Below are positions 1-5,469 of a stretch of 5,472 nucleotides of DNA, in pieces. Numbering within the stretch: position 1 is the first letter of the stretch; every line of letters starts with the position of its first letter. Under the pieces are notes generated by a model that ran no database searches, was not told the DNA's origin, and worked only from the letters and a program-made list of their open reading frames with translations. The position numbers were made by a program, and so were the translations under genes. This DNA is from DSOS01 sp035286585 (GTDB lineage: Bacteria; Chloroflexota; Anaerolineae; Anaerolineales; UBA4823): assembly GCA_035286585.1 (NCBI GenBank), contig DATEDC010000087.1:1-5472 (forward strand), read 5' to 3'.

Positions 1-1
1 G

Positions 2-313
2 CAGGCAGCCCAAGAACTCCGGCGAGCGGCTGGTCATGGAGACCCGGACGGGCCGTGGATACCCGTGGGCATTGGCGTGCACACTGGAGAAGCATTTATT
101 GGCGCGGTAGGAACTCGAGGCGGCATTACGGATATTACCGCGTTGGGAGACGCAGTCAATATCGCTGCCCGATTGGGAGCGAATGCCAGGCCTGGCGAGA
201 TTCTGGTCAGCCAGGAGACCTGTTCGGACGCAGGGTTTGATCTGGGCGATTTGGAGCAGCGAGAGCTCGCCTTGAAAGGCCGCTCCAAATCTGTCCTCGT
301 GTACGTTCTTTAA
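2..313 (+). CDS. Class III adenylate/guanylate cyclase, C-terminal part (5' end outside window)
   Basis: The frame is open from the left edge to TAA at 311-313 and gives the last 103 residues of a longer protein; GTG 65 is internal, because homologous-looking sequence continues upstream of it. The fragment carries the second half of a class III nucleotidyl cyclase domain: PVGIGVHTGEAFIGAVG (fragment residues 21-37), then ITDITALGDAVNIAARL (42-58), then the PGEILVS strand (64-70) and the LKGRS loop (91-95) typical of the domain end. In this family the Asn and Arg of N-x3-R (here N53 and R57) stabilise the transition state; both are present. Thr46 sits at the base-recognition position, as in many bacterial cyclases in which Thr replaces Asp. 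The metal-binding aspartates would lie upstream, so activity cannot be fully judged, but this half looks intact and would make cAMP (or cGMP) in the cytoplasm. The protein ends directly after the cyclase domain. It converges with the large gene at 556-3678. Confidence 0.85.
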   Translation, partial: QAAQELRRAAGHGDPDGPWIPVGIGVHTGEAFIGAVGTRGGITDITALGDAVNIAARLGANARPGEILVSQETCSDAGFDLGDLEQRELALKGRSKSVLVYVL

Positions 314-319
314 AAATGA

Positions 320-352
320 AAACCCGTCGGGTTTCTAAAACTCGACGGGTTT
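320..352. terminator. Stem-loop between convergent genes, likely bidirectional terminator
   Basis: A perfect 10-bp inverted repeat pairs AAACCCGTCG (320-329) with CGACGGGTTT (343-352) around a 13-nt loop. It begins 6 nt after the stop of the left cyclase gene. On the + strand the stem is followed by only three T. On the - strand it runs into TTTTCATTTTT, a better U-tract, so it may also end the transcript of the large gene whose stop lies about 200 nt away. The assignment rests on structure only. Confidence 0.6.
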
Positions 353-369
353 AGTGAACTGCGTGGAAA

Positions 370-384
370 CGCTCCGCAGGAGCG
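370..384. repeat. Compact 6-bp hairpin, possible dispersed-repeat core
   Basis: CGCTCC and GGAGCG pair exactly around the three-base loop GCA. There is no T-tract on either side, so it is a poor intrinsic terminator. A short GC-rich perfect hairpin in a spacer between convergent genes is the usual position and form of REP-like repeats, but no second copy occurs in this window. The function is unknown. Confidence 0.35.
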
Positions 385-465
385 ACTACAATGGCTTTCT
401 TGCCTGTAGCGGGCAGGGTTTCGCCGGTCGGCGTGGGGAGCGGGCCCGTCTCGCACTCTCTGGGT

Positions 466-555
466 CTACGTACGTTTGACGAGGAGCCGGAACACGAGGA
501 AATGTGATATCAGCAATGCGGGGACGAAAATTGCCGGAATATAGTATGCTCCGCA
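466..555 (-). other. Open stretch encoding a membrane-helix-like peptide, possible gene remnant
   Basis: Immediately after the TAG of the large gene, and in the same frame, 29 sense codons run to a second TAG (466-468). They contain YYIPAIFVPALLISHFLVF followed by a short basic end (RLLVKRT). This looks like the last transmembrane helix of a small membrane protein with a basic cytoplasmic tail. There is no start codon or ribosome site of its own. Two readings are possible: the surviving 3' end of a deleted membrane-protein gene, or chance hydrophobicity of a pyrimidine-rich strand. Read-through from the large gene is less likely, because that protein already ends with its family's usual C-terminal motif. 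Confidence 0.3.
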
Positions 556-3500
556 CTAACGAAATTGATTCTGTCTTAGAAGGTCCTTGGCTTCCATCAG
601 ATCCACCGTTGAGAAGCCCTCGGTAAATCTCTCGTAAGCGTCGCTCAACAATCGCCTGCTCTGTTCGGCGTTGCCTCGATTCCGCCACAACCGGACCAGG
701 TTCATTGCAGCTCGCAGCTCCAACATGAGCGCTCCCTGCTCCTGGGCGGTTTCCAGAGCATGATGGTACCAGAGCTCGGCCTCGGATGGATTAGCGGGGG
801 AATGTGCGAGCAGCAGATCCCCTTTGATCCGAAAAAACTCAACCAGCAGCACTCTTCCATAGCCCAGGCTGGGAATTGATATCGCTTCATCGAGGAGAGC
901 CAATCCCTGCTCGGGTCTTCCCACCAGACCACACACTACGGCCTGGAGGCTGCGGAGTAGCGGCCAAAATATGGGCGGGCTTTTCAACCCCTGGTAGAGG
1001 TCCATCCCCAGTTGGATTTGGGCCAGACCTTCCTCCGCCCTGCCCATGCTCGCCATCCCTGCACCATGAAGGCAGGTGCCCACGGCGTACCAGATCTGGA
1101 ACTTGTGCTTCTCGGCGATATCTAACACAGCCTGGGCGCACCCCAGGCTGAGTTCCACCTCTCGCCTCCAATACTGGAGAAAGCCAGCATGAAACAAAGC
1201 ATAGGCCAAACTATAAGGGTGGTTTATCTTTTCAGCCAGGTCAACTGCTTCATTTGCATATTGAAGCGCTCGGTCGGGGTAACCAAGCCCCCACAGGATC
1301 AGTGCGGACGTCGTGTAACACGGCACACCGGGGTGATTGCCGAGCCTGAAGCGGCTCGAACGGTAGCGTTCAGGATCGATATATGCAATCCCTTTCTCCA
1401 GATGCTCCAGGCCAAGATTGATATTCCCGGTGAAGGCGTGACAAGTTCCGAGCACAAAGTGCCCCTCGACGCGCATGTTTCCATCGTCGTAGCGCTCCGC
1501 CAGGTTCAGGATCTGTTCTCCTATCGGAAGACCCTTTTCGAATTCTCCGCGGAAGGTGTAAAAGGAAAAAAGCCCTCTCAGAACGGGGAACAATTGAGAG
1601 ACCTCTCCCACCGCCTGAGAAAGTTCCAGGGCGTGGGTGTAGGCTTCCTCGACCTCCGGCGTATAACCTTTGGTTGCCAGCAGTGCCCGGGCAAGGCTGG
1701 TCCGTAACACGATCTCCTGCTGAGCGAGCTCGGGTGTGGAGGGGGTGGATGAAAGGACGTCCAGCAAATCGGTCGTCAGATCAACCGTAGCGTGGTACCA
1801 CCCGCGTACATCGAATAGCAGCCACAGGCTATCGACAAACTTTCCGAGCTGCTCCAGGTCCTTTTTCTCTGCCCAGTAGCCCCAGGCGGTGCGCACGTTC
1901 TCGATATCGGAGCTCAACTCCTCCAACGCCGCCTCCCGATCGCTGCCGGTCAAGCGCTCCCATTGACGTTGGGTGAACCTAGCAAAGTAAGCAGCCTGCC
2001 CCCGTTGAGCGGCAGCGTGAAACGCAGGATCAGCTTCCAACCGTTCCCCCGCGTATTCGCGGATCGTTTCCAGCATTACCAGGCGGGACACTCCGGTTTT
2101 CTGATCCACCTGCCGGACCAGGCTTTTATCCACCAGGGAAGCCAAACCATCAAAAATGTCCACCCCGCTATCGTCCAGACGCTCGATACCACTCGCCGTC
2201 GCTTCGACCGCCTCGAACGAGCAACCACCGGAGAACACCGATAGCAGCTCTAACAAGCGCTGTTCGCCGTTATTGAGCAACTCATAACTCCACTCAATAG
2301 CGTCGCGCAAGGTCTGTTGCCGGGCAGGCAGGTCGCGGGCCCCACCCCTGAGCAGTTTCAACCGGCTTCCCAGCCGTTCGAGCAGAACCTGGGGTGAAAA
2401 CAGCCGGATCCATGCTGCGGCCAGTTCGATAGCCAGGGGCAAACCGTCCACTCGGGCGCAGATCTCAGCCACTACCAGGGCGTTCTCATCTGTGACCTTA
2501 AAGTCGGGTTTCACCGCCTGGGCGCGCTCGATGAATAGCCGCACCGCTTCGTAGCGCGTGAGTTGCTCGAGCGACAGTTTTTTGAGATCGGGTTCAGGCA
2601 AGGCGAGCGGGGAGAGAGGAAAGACATATTCGCCGCGCACGTGCAGCGCTTCCCGGCTGGTCACCAACAGCTTTAGCTTGGGACAACCTCGGAGCAGCTC
2701 CGCCACCCTGGCTGCCGCATCTGTTACCTGCTCAAAGTTATCCAGGAGCAGCAGCATCGTTTTTTCGCGCAACTGCCCTTTGAGCTCGTCGAACAGCGGT
2801 CGATCGCTTGTCGCCCTGAGGCCGATTGTTTGAGCAATTGCGCTGGGGACGGATTCGGGATCCCTGATGGGGGCAAGGTCAACGAAGTAAACTCCATCTT
2901 CGAAGCGATCGATCAGCTCAGCGGCCGCCTGGAGCGACGTCCGAGTCTTTCCTATTCCACCGGGCCCGGTGAGGGTCAGCAAGCGTACCCCTTCGGAGTT
3001 CATTCGCTGCACGATCTCGCTTAACTCCGCTTCCCGCCCGATGAGCGCTGTAGGCTGCGCCGGGAGGTTGTTGGGGATTGCGTTGAGCGATAGGAGCGGT
3101 GGAAACTCCTCGACCAGACCGGGGGAGACCAACTGCCACAGGCGCTCCGGATTACCGAGTCCCTTGAGACGGTGCTCCCCCATGTCGCGCAAGGTCACGT
3201 CACCGGGGAGTTGCCCACGCACCAGTTCTGCGCTGGCGCTGGAGAGCAAGACTTGACCGCCATGCGCGGCGGACATCACCCGCTGAACGCGCGTCAGGGT
3301 CAGGTAGCCAGCATACCCATCTCCGAGTTCCATCCGCGCCTCTGCTTGCGCCGCGCCGGTATGGATACCCATGCGCACCTTGACCGGCGTTGGATGCCAG
3401 GCTTCATGCAGCAGTCTGCGTTGCGCTTCCAGTGCTGCATCAATAGCATCTTTGCCGGTGTGGAATGCACAGGCAAACGCGTCACCCGTGATTCGGAAGA

Positions 3501-3678
3501 CATAGCCATTATGCGCTTCAATCGCTTGGCGCAGGATGGTGTTATGCCGTTCCAGGAGCGAATTCATCTCATCGGGGTAGTTCTGCGCCAGGTTGGTGCT
3601 TCCTTCGATGTCGGTGAAAAGGAAGGTGACGGTGCCGGTTGGCAACGGCCTGTCTGCCGGATTGAAAGTTTTATTCAT
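556..3678 (-). CDS. Cyclase-like domain / NB-ARC-type ATPase / TPR signalling protein, 1,040 aa
   Basis: A large cytoplasmic STAND-type regulator, complete at both ends. Residues 15-185 form a class III cyclase-like domain with metal aspartates D23 (FLFTDIEGST) and D66 (ITGDAF) and the HTG loop (106-108). At the catalytic Asn-x3-Arg, however, it has T129 and R133, so cyclase activity is doubtful. Residues about 205-420 are an NB-ARC/AAA-type NTPase: Walker A GPGGIGKT (238-245), Walker B LLLLD (309-313), TSRE (340-343) and GLPL (412-415). A winged-helix-like segment with MLETIREYAGERL (535-547) follows, then about nine TPR-like repeats (roughly 600-1020). The C-terminal motif TEGFSTVDLMEAKDLL (1019-1034) is one I recall from the ends of such proteins. 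There is no DNA-binding HTH at the end, so output is probably through nucleotide state or partners. ATG 3678 is the only usual start after the upstream in-frame TAG and has GAGAAGAG just upstream. The MNT gene ends 84 nt upstream on the same strand, and no separate promoter is evident. Confidence 0.92.
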   Translation of the reverse strand: MNKTFNPADRPLPTGTVTFLFTDIEGSTNLAQNYPDEMNSLLERHNTILRQAIEAHNGYVFRITGDAFACAFHTGKDAIDAALEAQRRLLHEAWHPTPVKVRMGIHTGAAQAEARMELGDGYAGYLTLTRVQRVMSAAHGGQVLLSSASAELVRGQLPGDVTLRDMGEHRLKGLGNPERLWQLVSPGLVEEFPPLLSLNAIPNNLPAQPTALIGREAELSEIVQRMNSEGVRLLTLTGPGGIGKTRTSLQAAAELIDRFEDGVYFVDLAPIRDPESVPSAIAQTIGLRATSDRPLFDELKGQLREKTMLLLLDNFEQVTDAAARVAELLRGCPKLKLLVTSREALHVRGEYVFPLSPLALPEPDLKKLSLEQLTRYEAVRLFIERAQAVKPDFKVTDENALVVAEICARVDGLPLAIELAAAWIRLFSPQVLLERLGSRLKLLRGGARDLPARQQTLRDAIEWSYELLNNGEQRLLELLSVFSGGCSFEAVEATASGIERLDDSGVDIFDGLASLVDKSLVRQVDQKTGVSRLVMLETIREYAGERLEADPAFHAAAQRGQAAYFARFTQRQWERLTGSDREAALEELSSDIENVRTAWGYWAEKKDLEQLGKFVDSLWLLFDVRGWYHATVDLTTDLLDVLSSTPSTPELAQQEIVLRTSLARALLATKGYTPEVEEAYTHALELSQAVGEVSQLFPVLRGLFSFYTFRGEFEKGLPIGEQILNLAERYDDGNMRVEGHFVLGTCHAFTGNINLGLEHLEKGIAYIDPERYRSSRFRLGNHPGVPCYTTSALILWGLGYPDRALQYANEAVDLAEKINHPYSLAYALFHAGFLQYWRREVELSLGCAQAVLDIAEKHKFQIWYAVGTCLHGAGMASMGRAEEGLAQIQLGMDLYQGLKSPPIFWPLLRSLQAVVCGLVGRPEQGLALLDEAISIPSLGYGRVLLVEFFRIKGDLLLAHSPANPSEAELWYHHALETAQEQGALMLELRAAMNLVRLWRNRGNAEQSRRLLSDAYERFTEGFSTVDLMEAKDLLRQNQFR

Positions 3679-3762
3679 TAATCGCTCTTCTCGCGTTGAT
3701 GGATCAGTTAGTTCACCCGCCAGAGATTGGTGACTAGAATCCTGTTTGCTGCGTACCGACCG

Positions 3763-4047
3763 CTATGGATGGATCCGCCTGAGCACCGATGGCGTGCGGA
3801 TGTAGGTGGAGGCAGAGATGAAGTAAATGACTTCTTGTAAGACGCGCGCACCGATGCGTTTTTTAAGATTGGTGTTGATAGCGAGATCGACCTTGACTCC
3901 CAGGACCTGGCTTAGGCAGTCCTCCAACTCAACCAAGCCGATCAAGCTGATCCTGGGAGGTCTGCCCAGCTCGATCAATAGGTCCAGGTCGCTATCCGGG
4001 CGCTGTTCCTGGCGAACGTAAGAGCCAAACACCCTAACAATTCTCAC
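3763..4047 (-). CDS. MNT-type nucleotidyltransferase domain protein (truncated N-terminus, orphan)
   Basis: A small protein of the minimal nucleotidyltransferase (MNT) family, known mostly as the antitoxin or AMP-transferase half of HEPN–MNT pairs. From GTG 4047 the 94-residue product shows the full motif G-S-x10-D-x-D (G8, S9, D20, D22, in GSYVRQEQRPDSDLDLLIE) and the third acidic residue D54 in VKVDLAI, so the catalytic triad is intact. The true family start is upstream: the same frame continues to ATG 4116 with a convincing N-terminal helix, but an amber codon at 4093-4095 interrupts it. Starting at GTG 4047 removes that helix and has only a weak ribosome site. The domain usually ends near EVIYF (72-76); about 18 further residues with no family resemblance follow before TAG 3763. 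No HEPN partner gene lies next to it. It is probably a decaying gene, or a shortened product if GTG is used. Confidence 0.6.
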   Translation of the reverse strand: MRIVRVFGSYVRQEQRPDSDLDLLIELGRPPRISLIGLVELEDCLSQVLGVKVDLAINTNLKKRIGARVLQEVIYFISASTYIRTPSVLRRIHP

Positions 4048-4116
4048 GCCTAATTTCTCGGCCAGATAGGGGTTTTGTTCCTGAAGGGTTTGCTAGATTT
4101 CAGCGAGGCTCTTCAT
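4048..4116 (-). pseudogene. Original 5' end of the MNT gene, interrupted by an in-frame TAG
   Basis: Reading from ATG 4116 in the MNT frame gives MKSLAEI, then TAG (4093-4095), then QTLQEQNPYLAEKLGV leading directly into the RIVRVFGS strand. This is exactly the expected N-terminal helix of MNT proteins, and a Gln codon (CAG) would fit at the amber position, a one-base C-to-T change. GGAAAT lies just upstream of the ATG as a modest ribosome site. With the amber read as sense, the gene would be 117 codons long (3763-4116), the normal size for the family. A sequencing error is the main alternative. Confidence 0.6.
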
Positions 4117-4122
4117 ATTTCC

Positions 4123-4128
4123 ATTATA
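4123..4128 (-). promoter_or_regulatory. Perfect TATAAT -10 box upstream of the MNT gene
   Basis: Read on the - strand this is TATAAT, part of the 8-bp palindrome ATTATAAT (4123-4130). Transcription would begin about 7 nt downstream, at or very near ATG 4116, giving a leaderless or nearly leaderless message. No good -35 hexamer is found 16-18 bp upstream (the candidates are CTCCAA and similar), so the promoter would be weak or need an activator. It could also serve the large signalling gene further downstream. Confidence 0.35.
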
Positions 4129-4129
4129 A

Positions 4130-4157
4130 TTGACATCTCCGTAAATTGGAGTATGAT
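4130..4157 (+). promoter_or_regulatory. Near-consensus sigma-70 promoter of the Tat-exported hydrolase
   Basis: A perfect -35 box TTGACA (4130-4135), a 16-bp spacer and the -10 box TATGAT (4152-4157, five of six consensus bases) lie upstream of the hydrolase gene. The predicted start is near 4164, leaving a leader of about 45 nt that ends in a strong Shine-Dalgarno. The -35 box abuts the - strand TATAAT of the MNT gene, so the two divergent promoters could interfere with each other. Confidence 0.7.
4137..4151. promoter_or_regulatory. Inverted repeat in the promoter spacer, possible operator
   Basis: CTCC (4137-4140) and GGAG (4148-4151) form an inverted repeat with a 7-nt centre that fills the spacer of the + strand promoter. 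Allowing one extra base on the right, the arms extend to CATCTCC and GGAGtATG. The position suits a repressor site, but the repeat is short and could be chance. No regulator gene is visible beside it. Confidence 0.3.
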
Positions 4158-4197
4158 CAGAAAAAGATAAATTTCCCCTTATTGGTCTGTAAAAGAA

Positions 4198-4205
4198 AAG
4201 GAGGT
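4198..4205 (+). promoter_or_regulatory. Strong Shine-Dalgarno deciding the hydrolase start
   Basis: AAGGAGGT is a full-length Shine-Dalgarno 4 nt before ATG 4210. The next candidate, ATG 4249, has only a weak GAAG upstream. This fixes the start at 4210 even though the Tat motif would also fit the later ATG. Confidence 0.8.
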
Positions 4206-4209
4206 ACCT

Positions 4210-5079
4210 ATGTGTGTTCCTGGAACTCAAGAAGCGGTCTTGAAGCAGATGTCTCGGCGCGACTTTTTCAAGGCAACGGCTGCCCTGGTGGCGGGCGCAA
4301 TGCTCCCGGCGCCGGTCCTGGCTGCAACCGCAAATCGCAGCGAAGCGCTCGACCTGGCCGAGGTCGTCGGGAGGCCCTTTAAACGTGCCGTCGATCTGAC
4401 CCACGTGATCCCCGAGAATTTCCCCACCTTCTTCGGTACGCCGAACCTGGAAATCGAAACCCTGTTCACCTTTGAGCAAAATGGCTTCAACATGTATCGC
4501 TGGCTGCTGGTCGAGCACACCGGCACCCACATGGACGCGCCCTTTCATTTCTCTCCCGATGGGATGACAGCGGACCAGATCCCCCTCTCGATGCTGATTG
4601 TCCCGCTGGCCGTGGTCGACATCCGCGCCAAGGCGCAAGCCAATCCTGACGCCCAGGTGACCCTCGACGATTTAATCCGCTGGGAACGCCGCCATGGGCG
4701 CCTCCCCAGGGGCGCCTGCGTGGCGATGCTCAGCGGTTGGGCGGAAAAGGTCACCACGCCCGAATTTCGCAACGCCGACGAGAACGGGGTGATGCACTTC
4801 CCGGGCTTCCACGTCGAGGCGGTCGAATTCCTGCTTGAAGAGCGCCAGGTCAACGGCATCGCCGTAGATACCCTCAGCCTGGACTTCGGGCCTTCGACCG
4901 ATTTCGCCACGCACTACCGCTGGCTGCCTGCCAACAGATGGGGCATGGAAGCCGTGGCCAACCTGGACATGGTCCCGCCCCGAGGCGCGACCCTGATCGT
5001 TGGCGGGCCGAAGATCGCCGGCGCCACGGGCGGCATCAGCCGGCTCATCGCTCTGGTCCCCGAAGGGAGAGGGGATTGA
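4210..5079 (+). CDS. Tat-exported cyclase-family (kynurenine formamidase-like) metal-dependent hydrolase
   Basis: A 289-residue exported member of the cyclase family (the KynB/arylformamidase fold, metal-dependent amide or ester hydrolases). Residues 1-39 are a twin-arginine signal: SRRDFFK (15-21, with R16 and R17), then a hydrophobic stretch TAALVAGAMLPAPVLA ending at a likely cleavage site after A38. It would therefore be folded with its metal in the cytoplasm and exported. The family signature H-x-G-T-H-x-D-x-P-x-H is complete (H103, H107, D109, H113), and the downstream metal pair H235 and E247 has the 12-residue spacing seen in KynB, so the enzyme looks active. The exact substrate cannot be told: related enzymes act on N-formylkynurenine, cyclic amides or other small molecules, and no tryptophan-catabolism genes are nearby. 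It has its own near-consensus promoter and a strong ribosome site, which suggest independent, good expression. The gene is divergent from the MNT gene, with a 93-nt gap between the two ATGs. No clear terminator follows. Confidence 0.9.
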   Translation: MCVPGTQEAVLKQMSRRDFFKATAALVAGAMLPAPVLAATANRSEALDLAEVVGRPFKRAVDLTHVIPENFPTFFGTPNLEIETLFTFEQNGFNMYRWLLVEHTGTHMDAPFHFSPDGMTADQIPLSMLIVPLAVVDIRAKAQANPDAQVTLDDLIRWERRHGRLPRGACVAMLSGWAEKVTTPEFRNADENGVMHFPGFHVEAVEFLLEERQVNGIAVDTLSLDFGPSTDFATHYRWLPANRWGMEAVANLDMVPPRGATLIVGGPKIAGATGGISRLIALVPEGRGD

Positions 5080-5080
5080 T

Positions 5081-5176
5081 ATTAAACAGGCTCCTACGGT
5101 CCGCCAGTTTTTTGACATCATTCGCAGACTGCGCCCGATCGTGATCCTTGGCGCGGCTTCAAAACCACCATCCTGA
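5081..5176 (+). other. Short protein-like fragment, possibly the front of a frameshifted gene
   Basis: Just past the hydrolase stop, one frame reads APTVRQFFDIIRRLRPIVIL before ending at TGA 5174-5176. It has an amphipathic, protein-like composition but no start codon. The next frame, open from 5116, continues with hydrophobic residues (TTILSGLFTVVFIRLL) into the ORF at 5191-5469. Together they could be one gene broken by an indel near 5145-5165. No family is recognised, and chance is a real alternative. Confidence 0.25.
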
Positions 5177-5190
5177 GTGGGCTGTTCACA

Positions 5191-5469
5191 GTGGTCTTCA
5201 TCCGCCTGCTTGGTAAGGGGCGGCGCTACCTGGCGGCGGTCTTGAGAGCCCTGTACACTCTGCTGGTTGTGGCGGGCGCGCCAGAACGGGCGGCGGCAGT
5301 GCAGGGCTGTACCCTGCTGCGCACGGACCGAAATGACTGGATCTACCTGATCACGGATGCGGAGCAGATATGGGTGGAGGTGGAGAGGCGCTTTGCATTT
5401 TTGTTAGGCAGGAAACCCGAAACATGCTTTATGATATTTTTACATCGATGGGGCCAATGTTTAATATAG
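5191..5469 (+). CDS. Hypothetical small secreted or membrane-anchored protein
   Basis: A 92-codon ORF from GTG to TAG with no recognised family. The N-terminus resembles a signal peptide or anchor: basic residues K9, R11 and R12, then a hydrophobic run (YLAAVLRALYTLLVVAGA, 13-30, interrupted by R19), then AAA at 34-36 as a possible cleavage site. The rest is a mixed segment with RTDRNDWIYLITDAEQIW (44-61) and LLGRKPE (71-77); the latter faintly recalls N-terminal parts of peptidase MA-like proteins, but this is too weak to name. The ribosome site is poor (GAG about 14 nt upstream of GTG). The last 75 bases are visibly more AT-rich than the rest, which suggests a boundary or decay. It may be the back half of a frameshifted gene, as the same frame is open from 5116. 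It lies 111 nt after the hydrolase on the same strand. Confidence 0.35.
   Translation: MVFIRLLGKGRRYLAAVLRALYTLLVVAGAPERAAAVQGCTLLRTDRNDWIYLITDAEQIWVEVERRFAFLLGRKPETCFMIFLHRWGQCLI

Larger units (their letters stand above)
353..555. other. Noncoding spacer with small hairpins
   Basis: There is no convincing gene between the terminator-like stem and the stop codon of the large gene. It holds a compact hairpin CGCTCC-GCA-GGAGCG (370-384), preceded by a smaller overlapping pairing GCGT/ACGC (361-364 with 369-372). It also holds short palindromes CGGGCCCG (441-448) and ACGTACGT (468-475), and a weak pairing GCAAT/ATTGC (513-517 with 530-534). The 361-420 part reads like a dispersed intergenic repeat, but only one copy is present here, so that cannot be shown from the window. 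The end nearest the large gene contains the hydrophobic open stretch listed separately. Confidence 0.5.

Noticed and set aside
386..688. 100-codon open frame on the - strand overlapping the end of the large gene
   Set aside because: It overlaps the genuine C-terminal codons of the large gene in another frame and is rich in Arg, Pro and Ser, as expected of a shadow frame.
1189..1707. 172-codon open frame on the + strand
   Set aside because: It lies antisense to the TPR region of the large gene, shows no recognisable domain, and has no promoter or ribosome site. It is a shadow of the GC-rich coding strand.
3172..3681. 169-codon open frame on the + strand
   Set aside because: Antisense to the cyclase-like domain of the large gene, whose motifs are clear on the other strand; it has no family features of its own.
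4093..4638. 181-codon open frame on the - strand covering the hydrolase start and ending in the MNT leader
   Set aside because: It is antisense to the well-supported hydrolase gene. Only its last eight codons (MKSLAEI and the amber) are meaningful, and they belong to the MNT gene.
4672..5121. 149-codon open frame on the - strand
   Set aside because: Antisense to the hydrolase, with low-complexity composition and no motif.
5112..5140. TTGACA followed by the palindrome CGCAGACTGCG, a possible promoter and operator for the last ORF
   Set aside because: No acceptable -10 box occurs 16-19 bp downstream. The hexamer alone is not enough, so it is not listed as a promoter.
5301..5317. GCAGGG-CTGTA-CCCTGC stem-loop
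   Set aside because: A 6-bp stem inside an open frame with no T-tract and no second copy; it may well be chance in GC-rich sequence.
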